50,381 nucleotides of DNA, taken from the NCBI GenBank assembly GCA_945901845.1, contig CAMDLR010000013.1, forward strand, positions 1-50,381, read 5' to 3'. Position numbers and translations under genes: made by a program. A model generated the notes under the pieces. It ran no database searches, had not been told where the DNA came from, and saw only the letters and a list, made by a program, of their open reading frames with translations. Position 1 is the first letter of the stretch. Each line of letters opens with the position of its first letter. Shown here one piece after another: positions 35,309 through 44,618 of the stretch. This stretch comes from Sediminibacterium ginsengisoli. Its GTDB lineage: Bacteria; Bacteroidota; Bacteroidia; Chitinophagales; Chitinophagaceae.

Positions 35309-36688
35309 ATGTTATTGAACGTAAAAAAAGGCTTGCTTGCACTAACGCTTCTTACTGCATTTGTTAGTTGTAAAAAAAATGCAACCGACTACCAAAATGG
35401 TGGTGTCGATGAAAGTAAAGTATACCAAAAACCAATTACCTCTGATCAAATCGAACTGGTTAGTAACCTCGAAAAAATCACACTTATTTTAGAGGACCTC
35501 TATACAGAAAAAAAGAACCTAAAACTGGTAAATGCCGCCGTTTATTCCAAAGCCTACACCGACGAATCGGTTTTATTAAAAGACCTCATCAATCCGGGTC
35601 AAAGCATACTTCCAGCAAACAAAAAGTTTGTGGAACTCTGTACAAAATGGAATGTAACCCTTCAAGCATTTTCAGACAACTTTTGGAAAACTGCACGCGA
35701 TAAAAACGACACAAAACTGCTTGCTTTTTTAGCAGTCATTCAAACCATTCACCTGCCAGTTCAAAACTTAAACAACAACCCCTTTGGCGCAGACAATCAA
35801 ACCAACAATCAGAACAATAATAGCCAAGTGAGTATTTACTTTCCGTACAGTTCCGAATATGATATTTCGGCAAGCGGTGACAGCTATGGTCCGGTAGCTA
35901 GCCTCGTGGCAGCCAGCGCCGAAGCTGATGAGGCCCTTGGTTTTCAGCCTTATTATAGTGGGGGTACACTTATAGAATACCGACCTGTTGTTGTCAATGA
36001 CAACTATGCTCTTACCCATCCCACACATATTGTAGGCATCAATGGTATAGAGCCTTATCAAACACAGGATGCCAATTTAAATCCTCCCACAGTTACAACA
36101 CCTCCAAGCATTAACCGGATATATGTTGGTGATGCCATTTGTAGGTCGCAATACGACAGACTCATTAGTTTTACCGGCAACGGGGGCGGTTCCGAAATTG
36201 CCTATTGTAGAGTAAGTGGGTACCTTAAATTAGTGGGTCATCAGATCACCGAATTTGAAGATAAAACATCTGTAAAATTTGAACGGGGCACCATTCATAA
36301 AAAACAATGGCTCCGCGTGTATGCAGTTTGGGACGCTGATTGGGTTGCCGATAACAAAGAACAGGTTTTTGCGATCTATGAAGACGATAACAATTCAGAA
36401 ATCACATTTACGGGCTCTTTGAGCACAACTGTTAAAGTAGCTGCTGGCACAACTATCGATGGCAGCATCGACTACCAAATTAAAAGGAGCTCGCAAGATG
36501 ATATTATCAAGCAACTAAAAATTTCGAGGGTCTCTTATTTTGCAGGCGCCCTAAGAAATCAAGGATGGGGATTTGGGAACGATAAATCATTTTTGCCAGC
36601 ATCTGCTTCGCATGGTTGGCCAATTTATGACGCAGTACCAGAAGGAGGTGCAAACGTGGGTTGGACTTGGCCTTATGATGGGTATTAG
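35309..36688 (+). CDS. Lipoprotein of unknown function (459 aa)
   Basis: I do not recognise a family. The N-terminus MLLNVKKGLLALTLLTAFVSC followed by KK is a typical lipoprotein signal with the modified Cys at 21; basic residues after Cys rather than an SDDDD-type surface signal suggest retention on the periplasmic side. Residues 30-160 look helical with many Lys, Glu and Leu; residues 160-175 are an Asn/Gln-rich linker (NNQNNNS); 175-400 look beta-rich with paired Cys in AICRSQYD and AYCRVSGYL. The C-terminus is rich in Trp and Gly (NQGWGFGNDKSF, GWPIYDAVPEGG, VGWTWPYDGY). Large hairpins flank the gene on both sides. Related cell-surface or bacteriocin-like roles cannot be assigned from sequence. 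Confidence 0.75.
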   Translation: MLLNVKKGLLALTLLTAFVSCKKNATDYQNGGVDESKVYQKPITSDQIELVSNLEKITLILEDLYTEKKNLKLVNAAVYSKAYTDESVLLKDLINPGQSILPANKKFVELCTKWNVTLQAFSDNFWKTARDKNDTKLLAFLAVIQTIHLPVQNLNNNPFGADNQTNNQNNNSQVSIYFPYSSEYDISASGDSYGPVASLVAASAEADEALGFQPYYSGGTLIEYRPVVVNDNYALTHPTHIVGINGIEPYQTQDANLNPPTVTTPPSINRIYVGDAICRSQYDRLISFTGNGGGSEIAYCRVSGYLKLVGHQITEFEDKTSVKFERGTIHKKQWLRVYAVWDADWVADNKEQVFAIYEDDNNSEITFTGSLSTTVKVAAGTTIDGSIDYQIKRSSQDDIIKQLKISRVSYFAGALRNQGWGFGNDKSFLPASASHGWPIYDAVPEGGANVGWTWPYDGY

Positions 36689-36704
36689 TAGTTTGTAAAT
36701 AACT

Positions 36705-36775
36705 AACAAGCCAACGCCAATACTAGTATCCATCCTTATTCGCTGGATACAAAATAGTAGTAACGTTGGCTTGTT
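36705..36775. terminator. Long, nearly continuous hairpin between convergent genes
   Basis: A perfect 12-bp outer stem (36705-36716 with 36764-36775) encloses TACTA/TAGTA (36721-36725 with 36755-36759) and GTATCCA/TGGATAC (36726-36732 with 36744-36750), with an 11-nt apical loop and an AAAA bulge. T-rich sequence follows the right arm. It lies between the lipoprotein gene (+) and the M28 peptidase (-), and can serve both, although it is far longer than an ordinary terminator. Confidence 0.65.
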
Positions 36776-36777
36776 TT

Positions 36778-38076
36778 CTATTTCAAATCGGCGGTATTCA
36801 CACGCGTTGGTGTGTCTTTACCGCTAACAATACCACGAGCACTAAGTGCTATAGCCTTGATAATTCTTGTCATATTATCAATGTCAATGGTACCAATTTC
36901 ATCGGTGGCTTTATGGTAATAGGGGTCGGTATCTATTTTTGTTGTAGAAATGGTATGGGCCGGAACACCCAGTCTAGCAAGGGTTGCATTGTCTGAACGG
37001 TAAAATAAATTTTGAGCAGGATATGGATCTGGATAAAAAGTAAAATCAGTGCCTTCTAAATTAGCTTGCAAAATCTTACCCATATCCGTTTTTTCGAACC
37101 CTGTAATAAACGCAGAGTTTTTACCCCACTTACTTTCGGAACCAATCATTTCTAAATTAAACATGGCCATTACTTTAGCCGGATCAAATTGATTTGAAAA
37201 ATAAGTTGCGCCAAAGCCACCTACTTCTTCTGCGGTAAATGCAGCAAATACTAGGGTACGTTCGTTATTATTGAGCGCTTTAAAATATTTAGCGAGTACC
37301 ATCATAGCCGTGGTGCCAGCTGCATCATCATTGGCGCCATTAAAAATAGAATCGGCTACAACATTGCCATTTCTGTCCTTACTGGTAATTCCCAAATGAT
37401 CATAATGTCCACTAAAAATTACAATTTCTTCGGGTCTAGATTTACCAGGAAGTACACCTACGACATTGGCAAGTGGCATTTCGGTAATTTCATGTTTGGC
37501 TTCAATGCTATAGCTAGTAGGGTTTATAGTACTTAAAACAAAAACCACCGATTTGTCAGATTTAAACAAATTAGACTTGAGCCTCGTTAATCCACTAAAT
37601 ATTTTTGCAAAACTAGTATCCACTATTACAAGCGCATTCTTTTTTAAGCCCGTAAGCTTGCGCGCTTCACTCATCAAGTTGGCTGTTTTACCAATGGTTA
37701 TTTTTTCAAAACCAGCTGTTTCATTGATTGATAAATTAGCTTGCGTGGTTACAACAACAATATCTTTTTTATCGAGTGTAGTACCGTCAAAAGTTCCAGA
37801 TGTACCTAAAAATTTAGTACGCACCATCGCAAAAGACTGTAAGTAAGATCCACTGTTATTAAGGGTTTGAAGACCAGTGGCCTTAAACTCATCCGCAATA
37901 AACGCAGACGCTTTTTCGATACCCGGCGTAAAGGTCCTACGCCCCTGCATATCGTCTGCAGCAAGTATCGTTTCGATACGTCTTACTTCTTTTTCTTTAA
38001 TTAGCTTATCTACGTTTTGCGCCTGTGCAGAAACAACAAGTAGTAAAACAAAAACTAGCATATTTATTTTTTTCAT
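36778..38076 (-). CDS. Secreted M28-family metallopeptidase
   Basis: A 432-residue exported zinc aminopeptidase-type peptidase. The signal peptide is MKKINMLVFVLLLVVSAQAQ; an alternative in-frame ATG lies 9 bp upstream at 38085. After a PA-like insert region (about 75-205) comes the M28 domain with metal ligands in IFSGHYDHLG, NGANDDAAGTTAM, AFTAEEVGGFGATYF, FNLEMIG and a final His in DPYYHKATDE. There is no T9SS tail, so it is probably periplasmic. It cleaves N-terminal residues of peptides in known relatives; the exact specificity is unknown. It follows the two-component genes on the same strand after 62 bp. Confidence 0.93.
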   Translation of the reverse strand: MKKINMLVFVLLLVVSAQAQNVDKLIKEKEVRRIETILAADDMQGRRTFTPGIEKASAFIADEFKATGLQTLNNSGSYLQSFAMVRTKFLGTSGTFDGTTLDKKDIVVVTTQANLSINETAGFEKITIGKTANLMSEARKLTGLKKNALVIVDTSFAKIFSGLTRLKSNLFKSDKSVVFVLSTINPTSYSIEAKHEITEMPLANVVGVLPGKSRPEEIVIFSGHYDHLGITSKDRNGNVVADSIFNGANDDAAGTTAMMVLAKYFKALNNNERTLVFAAFTAEEVGGFGATYFSNQFDPAKVMAMFNLEMIGSESKWGKNSAFITGFEKTDMGKILQANLEGTDFTFYPDPYPAQNLFYRSDNATLARLGVPAHTISTTKIDTDPYYHKATDEIGTIDIDNMTRIIKAIALSARGIVSGKDTPTRVNTADLK

Positions 38077-38138
38077 AAAAACCATTTATTTGAATTGTAT
38101 GTTGAAGGCAACTAAAATACAGCTAATTATTTAGAAGC

Positions 38139-38870
38139 TTACAAGCTCATCATTTCTTTGAACTTAACGGTTTGACGTCTACTCACTTCAATTTTTTCGC
38201 CACCCTTTAACTCTACAATGAGTCCACCATTAAAGTAAGGTTCAATTTTATCAATCCAACGCAGATTAATGATATGCTTTCGATTGGCCCTAAAAAACAT
38301 GCGATCATCGAGGCGTTCTTCAAGTGCATTTAAAGATTTTAATATGAGCGGCTTGTTGCTATCAAAAAATACTTTAGCATAGTTACCCACGCTCTCAAAA
38401 AGCCTAATCTCACCTAGTTTTACAAACCAACAACGCTCCCCATCTTTCACAAACACCTGGTCTAATTCTGTTAATGGACCTCGGTTGTTACCATGAAAAC
38501 CAATTTGTTCTTTAAACAATTCGGCCTGTAATTTTTGAATAGCGTCCGACAAGCGCTTGGGCTCAATGGGTTTTAATAAATAATCAAGGGCATTTACTTC
38601 AAATGCTTTGATGGCATAGTCGTCGTAGGCCGTGGTAAAAATTACCTTAGGTGCACGCTCTACTTCTGCTAGTAAATCAAACCCTGTTTTTCCTGGCATT
38701 TGAATGTCTAAAAAAATAAGGTCGGGATTGTGCTGTTCGATTTTTTCGATGCCCTCATCTACATTAGATGCTTCATCCAGCACTTCAATGTCGGCATGAT
38801 CTAACAATAATTTTTTTAACTCATTACGCGCTAGTCGTTCGTCATCAATAATAATTGCTTTTATGGCCAT
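38139..38870 (-). CDS. LytTR-family response regulator
   Basis: A 243-residue two-component regulator. The receiver domain (1-120) has the acidic pocket IIDDE, the phosphoacceptor Asp55 in LIFLDIQMPG, TTAYDDYAIKAFE and the Lys in LLKPIEPKR. The C-terminal LytTR DNA-binding domain (about 140-243) shows VFVKDGERCWFVKLGEIRLFE, ANRKHIINLRWIDKIEP and GEKIEVSRRQTVKFKE. The cognate kinase gene lies 17 bp upstream. LytTR regulators typically bind direct repeats near target promoters; no target is evident except possibly the adjacent genes. Confidence 0.95.
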   Translation of the reverse strand: MAIKAIIIDDERLARNELKKLLLDHADIEVLDEASNVDEGIEKIEQHNPDLIFLDIQMPGKTGFDLLAEVERAPKVIFTTAYDDYAIKAFEVNALDYLLKPIEPKRLSDAIQKLQAELFKEQIGFHGNNRGPLTELDQVFVKDGERCWFVKLGEIRLFESVGNYAKVFFDSNKPLILKSLNALEERLDDRMFFRANRKHIINLRWIDKIEPYFNGGLIVELKGGEKIEVSRRQTVKFKEMMSL

Positions 38871-38887
38871 ATTATTTTCTATTAAAA

Positions 38888-39949
38888 TTATTTATTGTTG
38901 GGTGCTAAAGGAAGTCTAACAACTGCCTCCACCATATGATCTTTTGTGTTTTGAATAAAAAAGTCTGCTTTGTTACCAAAAAGTAATGCGAGTCTATTTT
39001 TGGTACTACTAATACCAAAGCCACTATTATCAATATCTAAATCTTCCTCTATAGCGCCTGTATTTTTTATCATAAGTTGGTGGTGTTCGTTTTTAAAATC
39101 GGACCATATTTCAACAACGCCTCCTTCTCTTTGCCTACCAATACCATGCTTGATGGCATTTTCAACAAGTGTTTGCAGCATCATTGGCGGCACGGGCTGA
39201 TCGAGTGTGTCTTCGTCGATGTGATATACAACACGTAACCTACTTTCAAATCTAATGGTTTCAAGCGCTAAATAATCTTTTACAATAGAAAGCTCTTTTT
39301 CCAGTGTCACGGTTTCAAGTTTTTCGGCTTGCATACTGCTGCGCAAAATATTACTAAGCTCTGTAATGGCTGTTCTGGCACGCTCAGGATTTTCATCTAC
39401 TAGGGCTCTAATACTATTGAGTGCATTAAAAATAAAATGTGGATTGATATGCGCTTTAATTGTTTTTAATTCAAGCTCTTTTACAAGCGTTTCAAGTCTT
39501 ACTTTTTGAATTTCATTCATTCGGCCCAACTGAACATAGTGCCAGACATAATAAATGCTCACCCAAATAAATATCATGGGCGAATCAAAAATTAAATTGG
39601 AAAAGAAACGCGTACTTACAGAAAATTTAATTTTTGGATTATAGAGCCCAACCCACTCCACAATGGCACTGTTGGTTAAGCTGCAAAAAACAACGATACC
39701 AAAAAAGAGAAGCATGAGTAGCCACCATTTCTGAAAAGGGAAAGGAGGTCTTAACTTAAGCCTAACAATCAGGGTTCTAAATAAATGGGTAAATAAGATA
39801 CCGGAAACTATAGTAATACCCAGTCTTGGATAAAAAACGGGATTGGGCTTGCTGTCAAAAATGAAAGCGAAGAAAATCATGGTTAACCCATAGGAAAACC
39901 AGCCGCCTAACTGACACCACCAATAAACACGGTTATTTCTTCTAGACAT
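38888..39949 (-). CDS. LytS-type sensor histidine kinase
   Basis: A 353-residue membrane kinase. Four hydrophobic helices occupy about residues 10-145, with short loops and no large sensing domain. The His_kinase domain follows, with the phosphorylated His171 in INPHFIFNALNSIRALV. The ATPase part has PPMMLQTLVENAIKHGIG (N box), and G-rich DNSGFGISSTKNRL. I start at MSRRNNRVYWWCQLGGWFSYG (39949), which resembles the usual start of these kinases; an in-frame ATG at 40006 would add a hydrophobic stretch. It pairs with the LytTR regulator downstream and diverges from dxs. Confidence 0.93.
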   Translation of the reverse strand: MSRRNNRVYWWCQLGGWFSYGLTMIFFAFIFDSKPNPVFYPRLGITIVSGILFTHLFRTLIVRLKLRPPFPFQKWWLLMLLFFGIVVFCSLTNSAIVEWVGLYNPKIKFSVSTRFFSNLIFDSPMIFIWVSIYYVWHYVQLGRMNEIQKVRLETLVKELELKTIKAHINPHFIFNALNSIRALVDENPERARTAITELSNILRSSMQAEKLETVTLEKELSIVKDYLALETIRFESRLRVVYHIDEDTLDQPVPPMMLQTLVENAIKHGIGRQREGGVVEIWSDFKNEHHQLMIKNTGAIEEDLDIDNSGFGISSTKNRLALLFGNKADFFIQNTKDHMVEAVVRLPLAPNNK

Positions 39950-40009
39950 AACTACAAATATAAAAATTAAGGGAGCCAAAAGGGGTAAATTAAGGAAGAA
40001 AGGCAAAAA

Positions 40010-40023
40010 CCAACCTTGGTTGG
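40010..40023. repeat. Short inverted repeat CCAACC-TT-GGTTGG
   Basis: A perfect 6-bp inverted repeat with a 2-bp centre lies 61 bp upstream of the chosen kinase start and 117 bp upstream of dxs, in a 190-bp divergent gap. It could be a regulator site; it is short enough to be chance. Confidence 0.3.
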
Positions 40024-40139
40024 CATAAAATAAAGTGACGAAGGGGTGAACCTTTGGTTTTGTGTGATGTATCTATTGTAGGAAAGGTGTTTTGCTTCAC
40101 ACGAAATACCTATTTTTACAACCTAAACTAACTTTTTGC

Positions 40140-42062
40140 ATGGAAATAAGGCCAGGAGCACTACTTGGGAATATCAATAACCCCGATGACCTCAAAAAGA
40201 TCCCCAAAGATCAGTTGCATCAAGTTTGCAATGAACTACGCCAATATATCATCGACATTGTGAGTGTGCATGGTGGGCATTTTGCGGCCAGCCTTGGCGT
40301 TGTTGAATTAAGCGTTGCCCTTCATTACATTTACAACACTCCTTACGACCAACTTGTTTGGGACGTAGGCCATCAGGCATATGGACATAAAATACTAACA
40401 GGACGTAGAGACCAGTTTGTGACCAATAGAAAATATAAAGGACTTAGTGGCTTTCCGAAAAGATCTGAAAGCGAATACGACACTTTTGGTGTGGGTCACT
40501 CTTCTACCTCTATTTCTGCAGCACTCGGGATGGCAATGGCTGCCAAATACAAAGGTGAAAACCGAAAGTCAATTGCTGTTATTGGTGACGGTTCCTTAAC
40601 AGCAGGTATGGCTTTTGAAGCCATGAACCACGCGGGCGTTGCGAATAGTGATGTGCTCATTATTTTAAATGACAACTGTATGAGTATCGACCCAAATGTG
40701 GGTGCCCTCAAAGAATATTTAACAGATATTGCCACATCGCCAACTTACAATAAAGTAAGGGATGAAATATGGAACTTATTAGGCAAAATGCCAGTAGGAA
40801 AATCTACCTCAAGATCACTCGCTTCTAAATTAGAAGCCAGCGTGAAAGGCATGGTAAACAAGAGCAGTAACCTTTTCGAAGCTTTACAACTCAGGTATTT
40901 TGGACCTATCGATGGCCATAACATTACCAACCTTGTAGATACCCTCAAAGATTTAAGAGACATCCCCGGACCTAAATTGTTACACGTTATTACAACAAAA
41001 GGTAAAGGCTATGAGCTTGCAGAAAAAGACCAAACAAAATGGCATGCACCAGGACTGTTTGATAAAGTAACCGGTGAAATTTTTAAGAAGAAAATTGAAA
41101 CAACTCAGCCACCAAAATACCAAGACGTTTTTGGACATACCCTTGTAGAATTAGCAGAGGCAAACCCATTAATCATGGGCGTTACACCTGCTATGCCTAG
41201 TGGTTCTTCCTTAAAGTTTATGATGGATAAAATGCCTGATCGTGCATTTGATGTAGGCATTTGTGAGCAGCATGCGGTTACACTGAGTGCAGGCCTGGCC
41301 ACACAAGGTATGCGTGTGTTTTGCAATATTTATTCTTCATTCATGCAACGTGCTTTTGATCAGGTCGTGCATGATGTAGCGATACAAAAATTACCCGTAG
41401 TATTTTGTTTAGATAGAGCTGGACTTGTGGGCGAAGATGGACCTACGCACCATGGCTGTTATGATATTTCATACCTCCGCTGCATTCCTAATTTAATTGT
41501 GAGTGCCCCTATGAATGAGCAGGAGCTACGTAACCTTATGTATACTGCACAACTTGATAGCACGGGCTTGCCCTTTGTAATTAGGTACCCTAGAGGTGAA
41601 GGTGTTATGCCGGAATGGAAAACGCCATTAACAGCTATTGAAATTGGAAAGGGCCGAAAAATAAAAGACGGAAAAGAGGTGGCCATTTTAAGTTTTGGTC
41701 ATCCCGGAAATTTTGCTACAACAGCAATCAGAAATTTAAGATCGGAAGGAATAGATCCGGCGCATTATGATATCAGATTTGTAAAACCACTTGACGAAGC
41801 GTTACTACACGAAGTATTTACAAACTATTCTAAAATTGTAACGGTAGAAGATGGAACGGTTGTAGGTGGTTTTGGTTCTGCAATACTAGAATTTATGAAT
41901 GCCAATGGCTATAAAGCGGATGTTACCATTTTAGGTATTCCGGATAGACTTGTAGAACATGGTACACTTAAAGAATTACACAGCGAATGCGCCTATGATG
42001 CAGCAGGTATTGAAGCGGCTGTAAAAGAAAGCGTTACTACAAAAGCGTTACAAACTGTATAA
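40140..42062 (+). CDS. dxs: 1-deoxy-D-xylulose-5-phosphate synthase
   Basis: First enzyme of the MEP isoprenoid pathway: pyruvate and glyceraldehyde 3-phosphate to DXP, with thiamine diphosphate. The 640-residue length is typical. Motifs: VWDVGHQAYGHKILTGRRDQF, GVGHSSTSISAALGMA, the ThDP motif GDGSLTAGMAFEAMNH through NDNCMSI, catalytic Glu near residue 376 in VGICEQHAVTLSAGLA, and EDGPTHHG. I start at ATG 40140 (MEIRPGALLGNINNPDDLKK); upstream in-frame codons are not family-like. DXP supplies the prenyl diphosphates used by PcrB. It converges on scpA with 4 bp between stops. Confidence 0.98.
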   Translation: MEIRPGALLGNINNPDDLKKIPKDQLHQVCNELRQYIIDIVSVHGGHFAASLGVVELSVALHYIYNTPYDQLVWDVGHQAYGHKILTGRRDQFVTNRKYKGLSGFPKRSESEYDTFGVGHSSTSISAALGMAMAAKYKGENRKSIAVIGDGSLTAGMAFEAMNHAGVANSDVLIILNDNCMSIDPNVGALKEYLTDIATSPTYNKVRDEIWNLLGKMPVGKSTSRSLASKLEASVKGMVNKSSNLFEALQLRYFGPIDGHNITNLVDTLKDLRDIPGPKLLHVITTKGKGYELAEKDQTKWHAPGLFDKVTGEIFKKKIETTQPPKYQDVFGHTLVELAEANPLIMGVTPAMPSGSSLKFMMDKMPDRAFDVGICEQHAVTLSAGLATQGMRVFCNIYSSFMQRAFDQVVHDVAIQKLPVVFCLDRAGLVGEDGPTHHGCYDISYLRCIPNLIVSAPMNEQELRNLMYTAQLDSTGLPFVIRYPRGEGVMPEWKTPLTAIEIGKGRKIKDGKEVAILSFGHPGNFATTAIRNLRSEGIDPAHYDIRFVKPLDEALLHEVFTNYSKIVTVEDGTVVGGFGSAILEFMNANGYKADVTILGIPDRLVEHGTLKELHSECAYDAAGIEAAVKESVTTKALQTV

Positions 42063-42066
42063 AAAA

Positions 42067-42900
42067 TTACTCCATTTCTAATGGAACGTCTTCATCGGTA
42101 AAACTACTTGGAAGGTCTTCATCTGTAAGACCTTCTTCTTTTAGTTCTTCTTCGCGGTTGTCATTCCATTCAATAATAAAGTTGTTCATACCCTCGCCCA
42201 CCAATAGTTTCATGTATTTCTGCTGGGTTAATTCGAGGGTCGATAAAAACAGGAATAAAGCGTGAACGCGGTCGTTACAAATTTCAAATATTTTTTCAAA
42301 AGCAACTGTTTTTTCACCGCGCACAAAATCTAACATATAGTCTCTACTACCTTCCATCGTGTAGTTGTAACGCACCACCGTATGCACAGGTTGGTTTTGA
42401 CGATCATGCACACGCTGCATTACTTTTTCAAAAGCTTTCATCAGCTTGAACATCGTGATGTTCTGAATTTCAGTTCCTTCTGATGCATCTTCTCCAATAG
42501 AAATGAGTTCCTTTTGAAGATTACCACGTTTTACCATGAGCATACGCACGGCTTCCATATCAGCCATTTGCGCAGAGGCTTCTTTGAAGCGCTTGTATTC
42601 TAATATTTTGTCAATCAGTTCTTGGCGTGGATCGATTTCATTTCCTGAAGCATCTATTTCTTTACGCGGCAGAAGTAGTCTTGCCTTGATGCGCATGAGG
42701 GTAGATACAAATAAAATAAACTCGCTCGAGAGTTCAATATTTAGCTTTTCTCCTTGATGAATAAACGCCAAGAAATCTTTAATAATTCTAGTGATGGGGA
42801 TATTGTAAATATCCAGTTCGTCTCTTTCTATAAAAAACAACAAAAGGTCAAAGGGACCTTCAAACTGATCTAACTTAATTTGATAATTGGGAACATTCAC
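42067..42900 (-). CDS. scpA: Segregation and condensation protein A
   Basis: The kleisin subunit of the SMC-ScpAB condensin, which organises replicated chromosomes. The 277-residue protein has the family start YQIKLDQFEGPFDLLLFFIERDE-type motif (about residues 5-25), LDIYNIPITRIIKDFLAF, MRIKARLLLPRKE and a C-terminal winged-helix-like part ending with an acidic tail (EELKEEGLTDEDLPSSF). scpB is not adjacent. A minus-strand single gene. Confidence 0.95.
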   Translation of the reverse strand: MNVPNYQIKLDQFEGPFDLLLFFIERDELDIYNIPITRIIKDFLAFIHQGEKLNIELSSEFILFVSTLMRIKARLLLPRKEIDASGNEIDPRQELIDKILEYKRFKEASAQMADMEAVRMLMVKRGNLQKELISIGEDASEGTEIQNITMFKLMKAFEKVMQRVHDRQNQPVHTVVRYNYTMEGSRDYMLDFVRGEKTVAFEKIFEICNDRVHALFLFLSTLELTQQKYMKLLVGEGMNNFIIEWNDNREEELKEEGLTDEDLPSSFTDEDVPLEME

Positions 42901-43057
42901 AGCTTCACACTTTTGCTACAAAGAAAACCCCTTCGGGCCTCAAATCTGCAGTTTGGGGTTAAAATTTATCCACTTTAGTGGTATTTAGGGCCATAAATTG
43001 TTAGAAAATGGGCTGTTATTAGGTTCTAATTGGGGAACTTCGCCAAAATTCAATGCC

Positions 43058-43945
43058 GTGCGGGAAAAGCTGATTAATTGGGTACTATTTATTGTTTTGT
43101 CGATTATTTGGGGAAGCTCCTTTATGCTCATGAAAGTAGGCATGAAAGAGGGCGGATCCTTTCCCTTAAGCCCTTACCAAGTTGCTTCCCTTCGCATGAT
43201 TTTTTCGGGACTGGCTCTTTTGCCATTTTGTTATAACGCACTCAAGCAGATACCCAAAAACAAACTTTTTATGGTGGTGCTATCCGGTGTGATGGGTAGT
43301 TTTATTCCAGCTTATTTATTTTGTATTGCAGAAACTAAAATTGATAGCGCACTTGCTGGCATCTTAAATGCACTCACGCCACTTTTTACCATTATTGCGG
43401 GTATTGCTTTTTTTAATTTAAAATCGAGTAAGCAAAAAATAATTGGCATACTACTTGGATTTGCGGGTCTTCTATTGTCAGTAACAGCAGGTAAAACCTT
43501 ACAATTTGATAACTTTTCTTATAGCTTTTTTGTCGTACTGGCTACCATTTTTTACGGCCTCAATGTAAATATGGTAGGAAGTCAAATGCAAAAAGTGAGC
43601 GCCATTAATATTGCCTCTGTCGCTTTTTGTTTTACCATGATTCCTGCCGGCATTATATTATTTAGTACTGGATATTTTGATTACGATTTTTCTAACCCAT
43701 CACTGATAGAAGCAAGTATAGCAGGCGGTATACTAGGTGTCATCAATACATCTATCGCCTCTATTTTATTTTATGTACTTGTAAAAAGGGCTGGTATTAT
43801 TTTTGCATCTACCGTAACCTACGCCATCCCATTTGTTTCACTTGCTATAGGCCTATACTACAACGAGCCCATCCATCCGTTAAGATTTGTTGGGCTCGGT
43901 ATTATTTTATGCGGTGTTTATATTGTCAATAAACAAAAGAAGTAA
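43058..43945 (+). CDS. EamA/DMT-superfamily transporter
   Basis: A 295-residue membrane protein with ten predicted helices in two EamA repeats (about 5-140 and 150-290). The start of the first repeat is IIWGSSFMLMKVGM, and PLFTIIAGIAFFNLKSSKQ with GFAGLLLSVTAG end it; the second repeat has PFVSLAIGLYYNEPIHPLRFVGLGIILCG-type motifs near the C-terminus. DMT exporters move metabolites or amino acids; substrate is unknown. I start at GTG 43058 (MREKLINWVLFIVLSIIWG); in-frame TTG 42998 would add 20 residues that are not membrane-like. It converges on frr with 6 bp between stops. Confidence 0.9.
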   Translation: MREKLINWVLFIVLSIIWGSSFMLMKVGMKEGGSFPLSPYQVASLRMIFSGLALLPFCYNALKQIPKNKLFMVVLSGVMGSFIPAYLFCIAETKIDSALAGILNALTPLFTIIAGIAFFNLKSSKQKIIGILLGFAGLLLSVTAGKTLQFDNFSYSFFVVLATIFYGLNVNMVGSQMQKVSAINIASVAFCFTMIPAGIILFSTGYFDYDFSNPSLIEASIAGGILGVINTSIASILFYVLVKRAGIIFASTVTYAIPFVSLAIGLYYNEPIHPLRFVGLGIILCGVYIVNKQKK

Positions 43946-43951
43946 GCGATT

Positions 43952-44515
43952 TTAAATCGCCATCATTTCTTTTTCTTTTGTAGCTAAATTCTTTTCTACA
44001 AGTGCAATAAATTTGTCGGTAATATCTTGAACTACTTTTTCAGCATCTTTTGCTGCGTCTTCACTTAAACCGTCTTTTTGTAATTTTTTAATTTGCTCGA
44101 TGGCGTCGCGTCTAATATTTCTGATGGCAACTTTTGATTGCTCACCTTCGCCTGCGGCTCTTTTTACAAATTCTTTTCTACGCTCTTCGGTAAGGGGTGG
44201 CATAAAGAGTCTAATCTGAACACCATCATTTTGAGGCGTCACGCCAATATTTGCCATCATAATAGCTCTCTCAATAGGAGCAAGCATGTTTTTTTCCCAT
44301 GGCTGGATGCTAATGGTTCTTACGTCTAAAACGCTAATATTAGCCACTTGGCTGATAGGCGTTGGGGCGCCATAGTAATCGGCCATAATACCATCAAGCA
44401 TGGTTGGACTGGCTTTACCGGCTCTAATCTTGGTTAATTCGAGCTCTAGGTGGCTTATCGCCTTATTCATAGAATCTTCGGCGTCTACTGTTATTAAGTC
44501 AAGTTCTTCAGACAT
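43952..44515 (-). CDS. frr: Ribosome recycling factor
   Basis: Splits the post-termination ribosome together with EF-G. The 187-residue product matches the family's 185: DSMNKAISHLELELTKIRAGKASPTMLDGI, PISQVANISVLDVRTISIQPWEK, MMANIGVTPQNDG and LPLTEERR-like MPPLTEERRKEFVKR. I start at MSEELDLITVDAEDS (44515); the in-frame ATG at 44536 adds seven unconserved residues. pyrH, its usual neighbour, is absent here. Confidence 0.97.
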   Translation of the reverse strand: MSEELDLITVDAEDSMNKAISHLELELTKIRAGKASPTMLDGIMADYYGAPTPISQVANISVLDVRTISIQPWEKNMLAPIERAIMMANIGVTPQNDGVQIRLFMPPLTEERRKEFVKRAAGEGEQSKVAIRNIRRDAIEQIKKLQKDGLSEDAAKDAEKVVQDITDKFIALVEKNLATKEKEMMAI

Positions 44516-44618
44516 ATTGTATCTATTTGAAGGCAAAACTAATAAATAGTACCGAAAGCGTCATTTTTCATACAAGAATTGGAATTTGAATTTTATCTTC
44601 GCAGCAAATAAACAATTT

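Noticed and set aside
36766..36996. 76-residue plus-strand frame rich in Cys
   Set aside because: It lies opposite the conserved C-terminal part of the M28 peptidase and partly in the hairpin; a shadow frame.
42998..43057. TTG 42998 as the EamA transporter start
   Set aside because: The added residues are not membrane-like; GTG 43058 begins directly before the first helix as in relatives.
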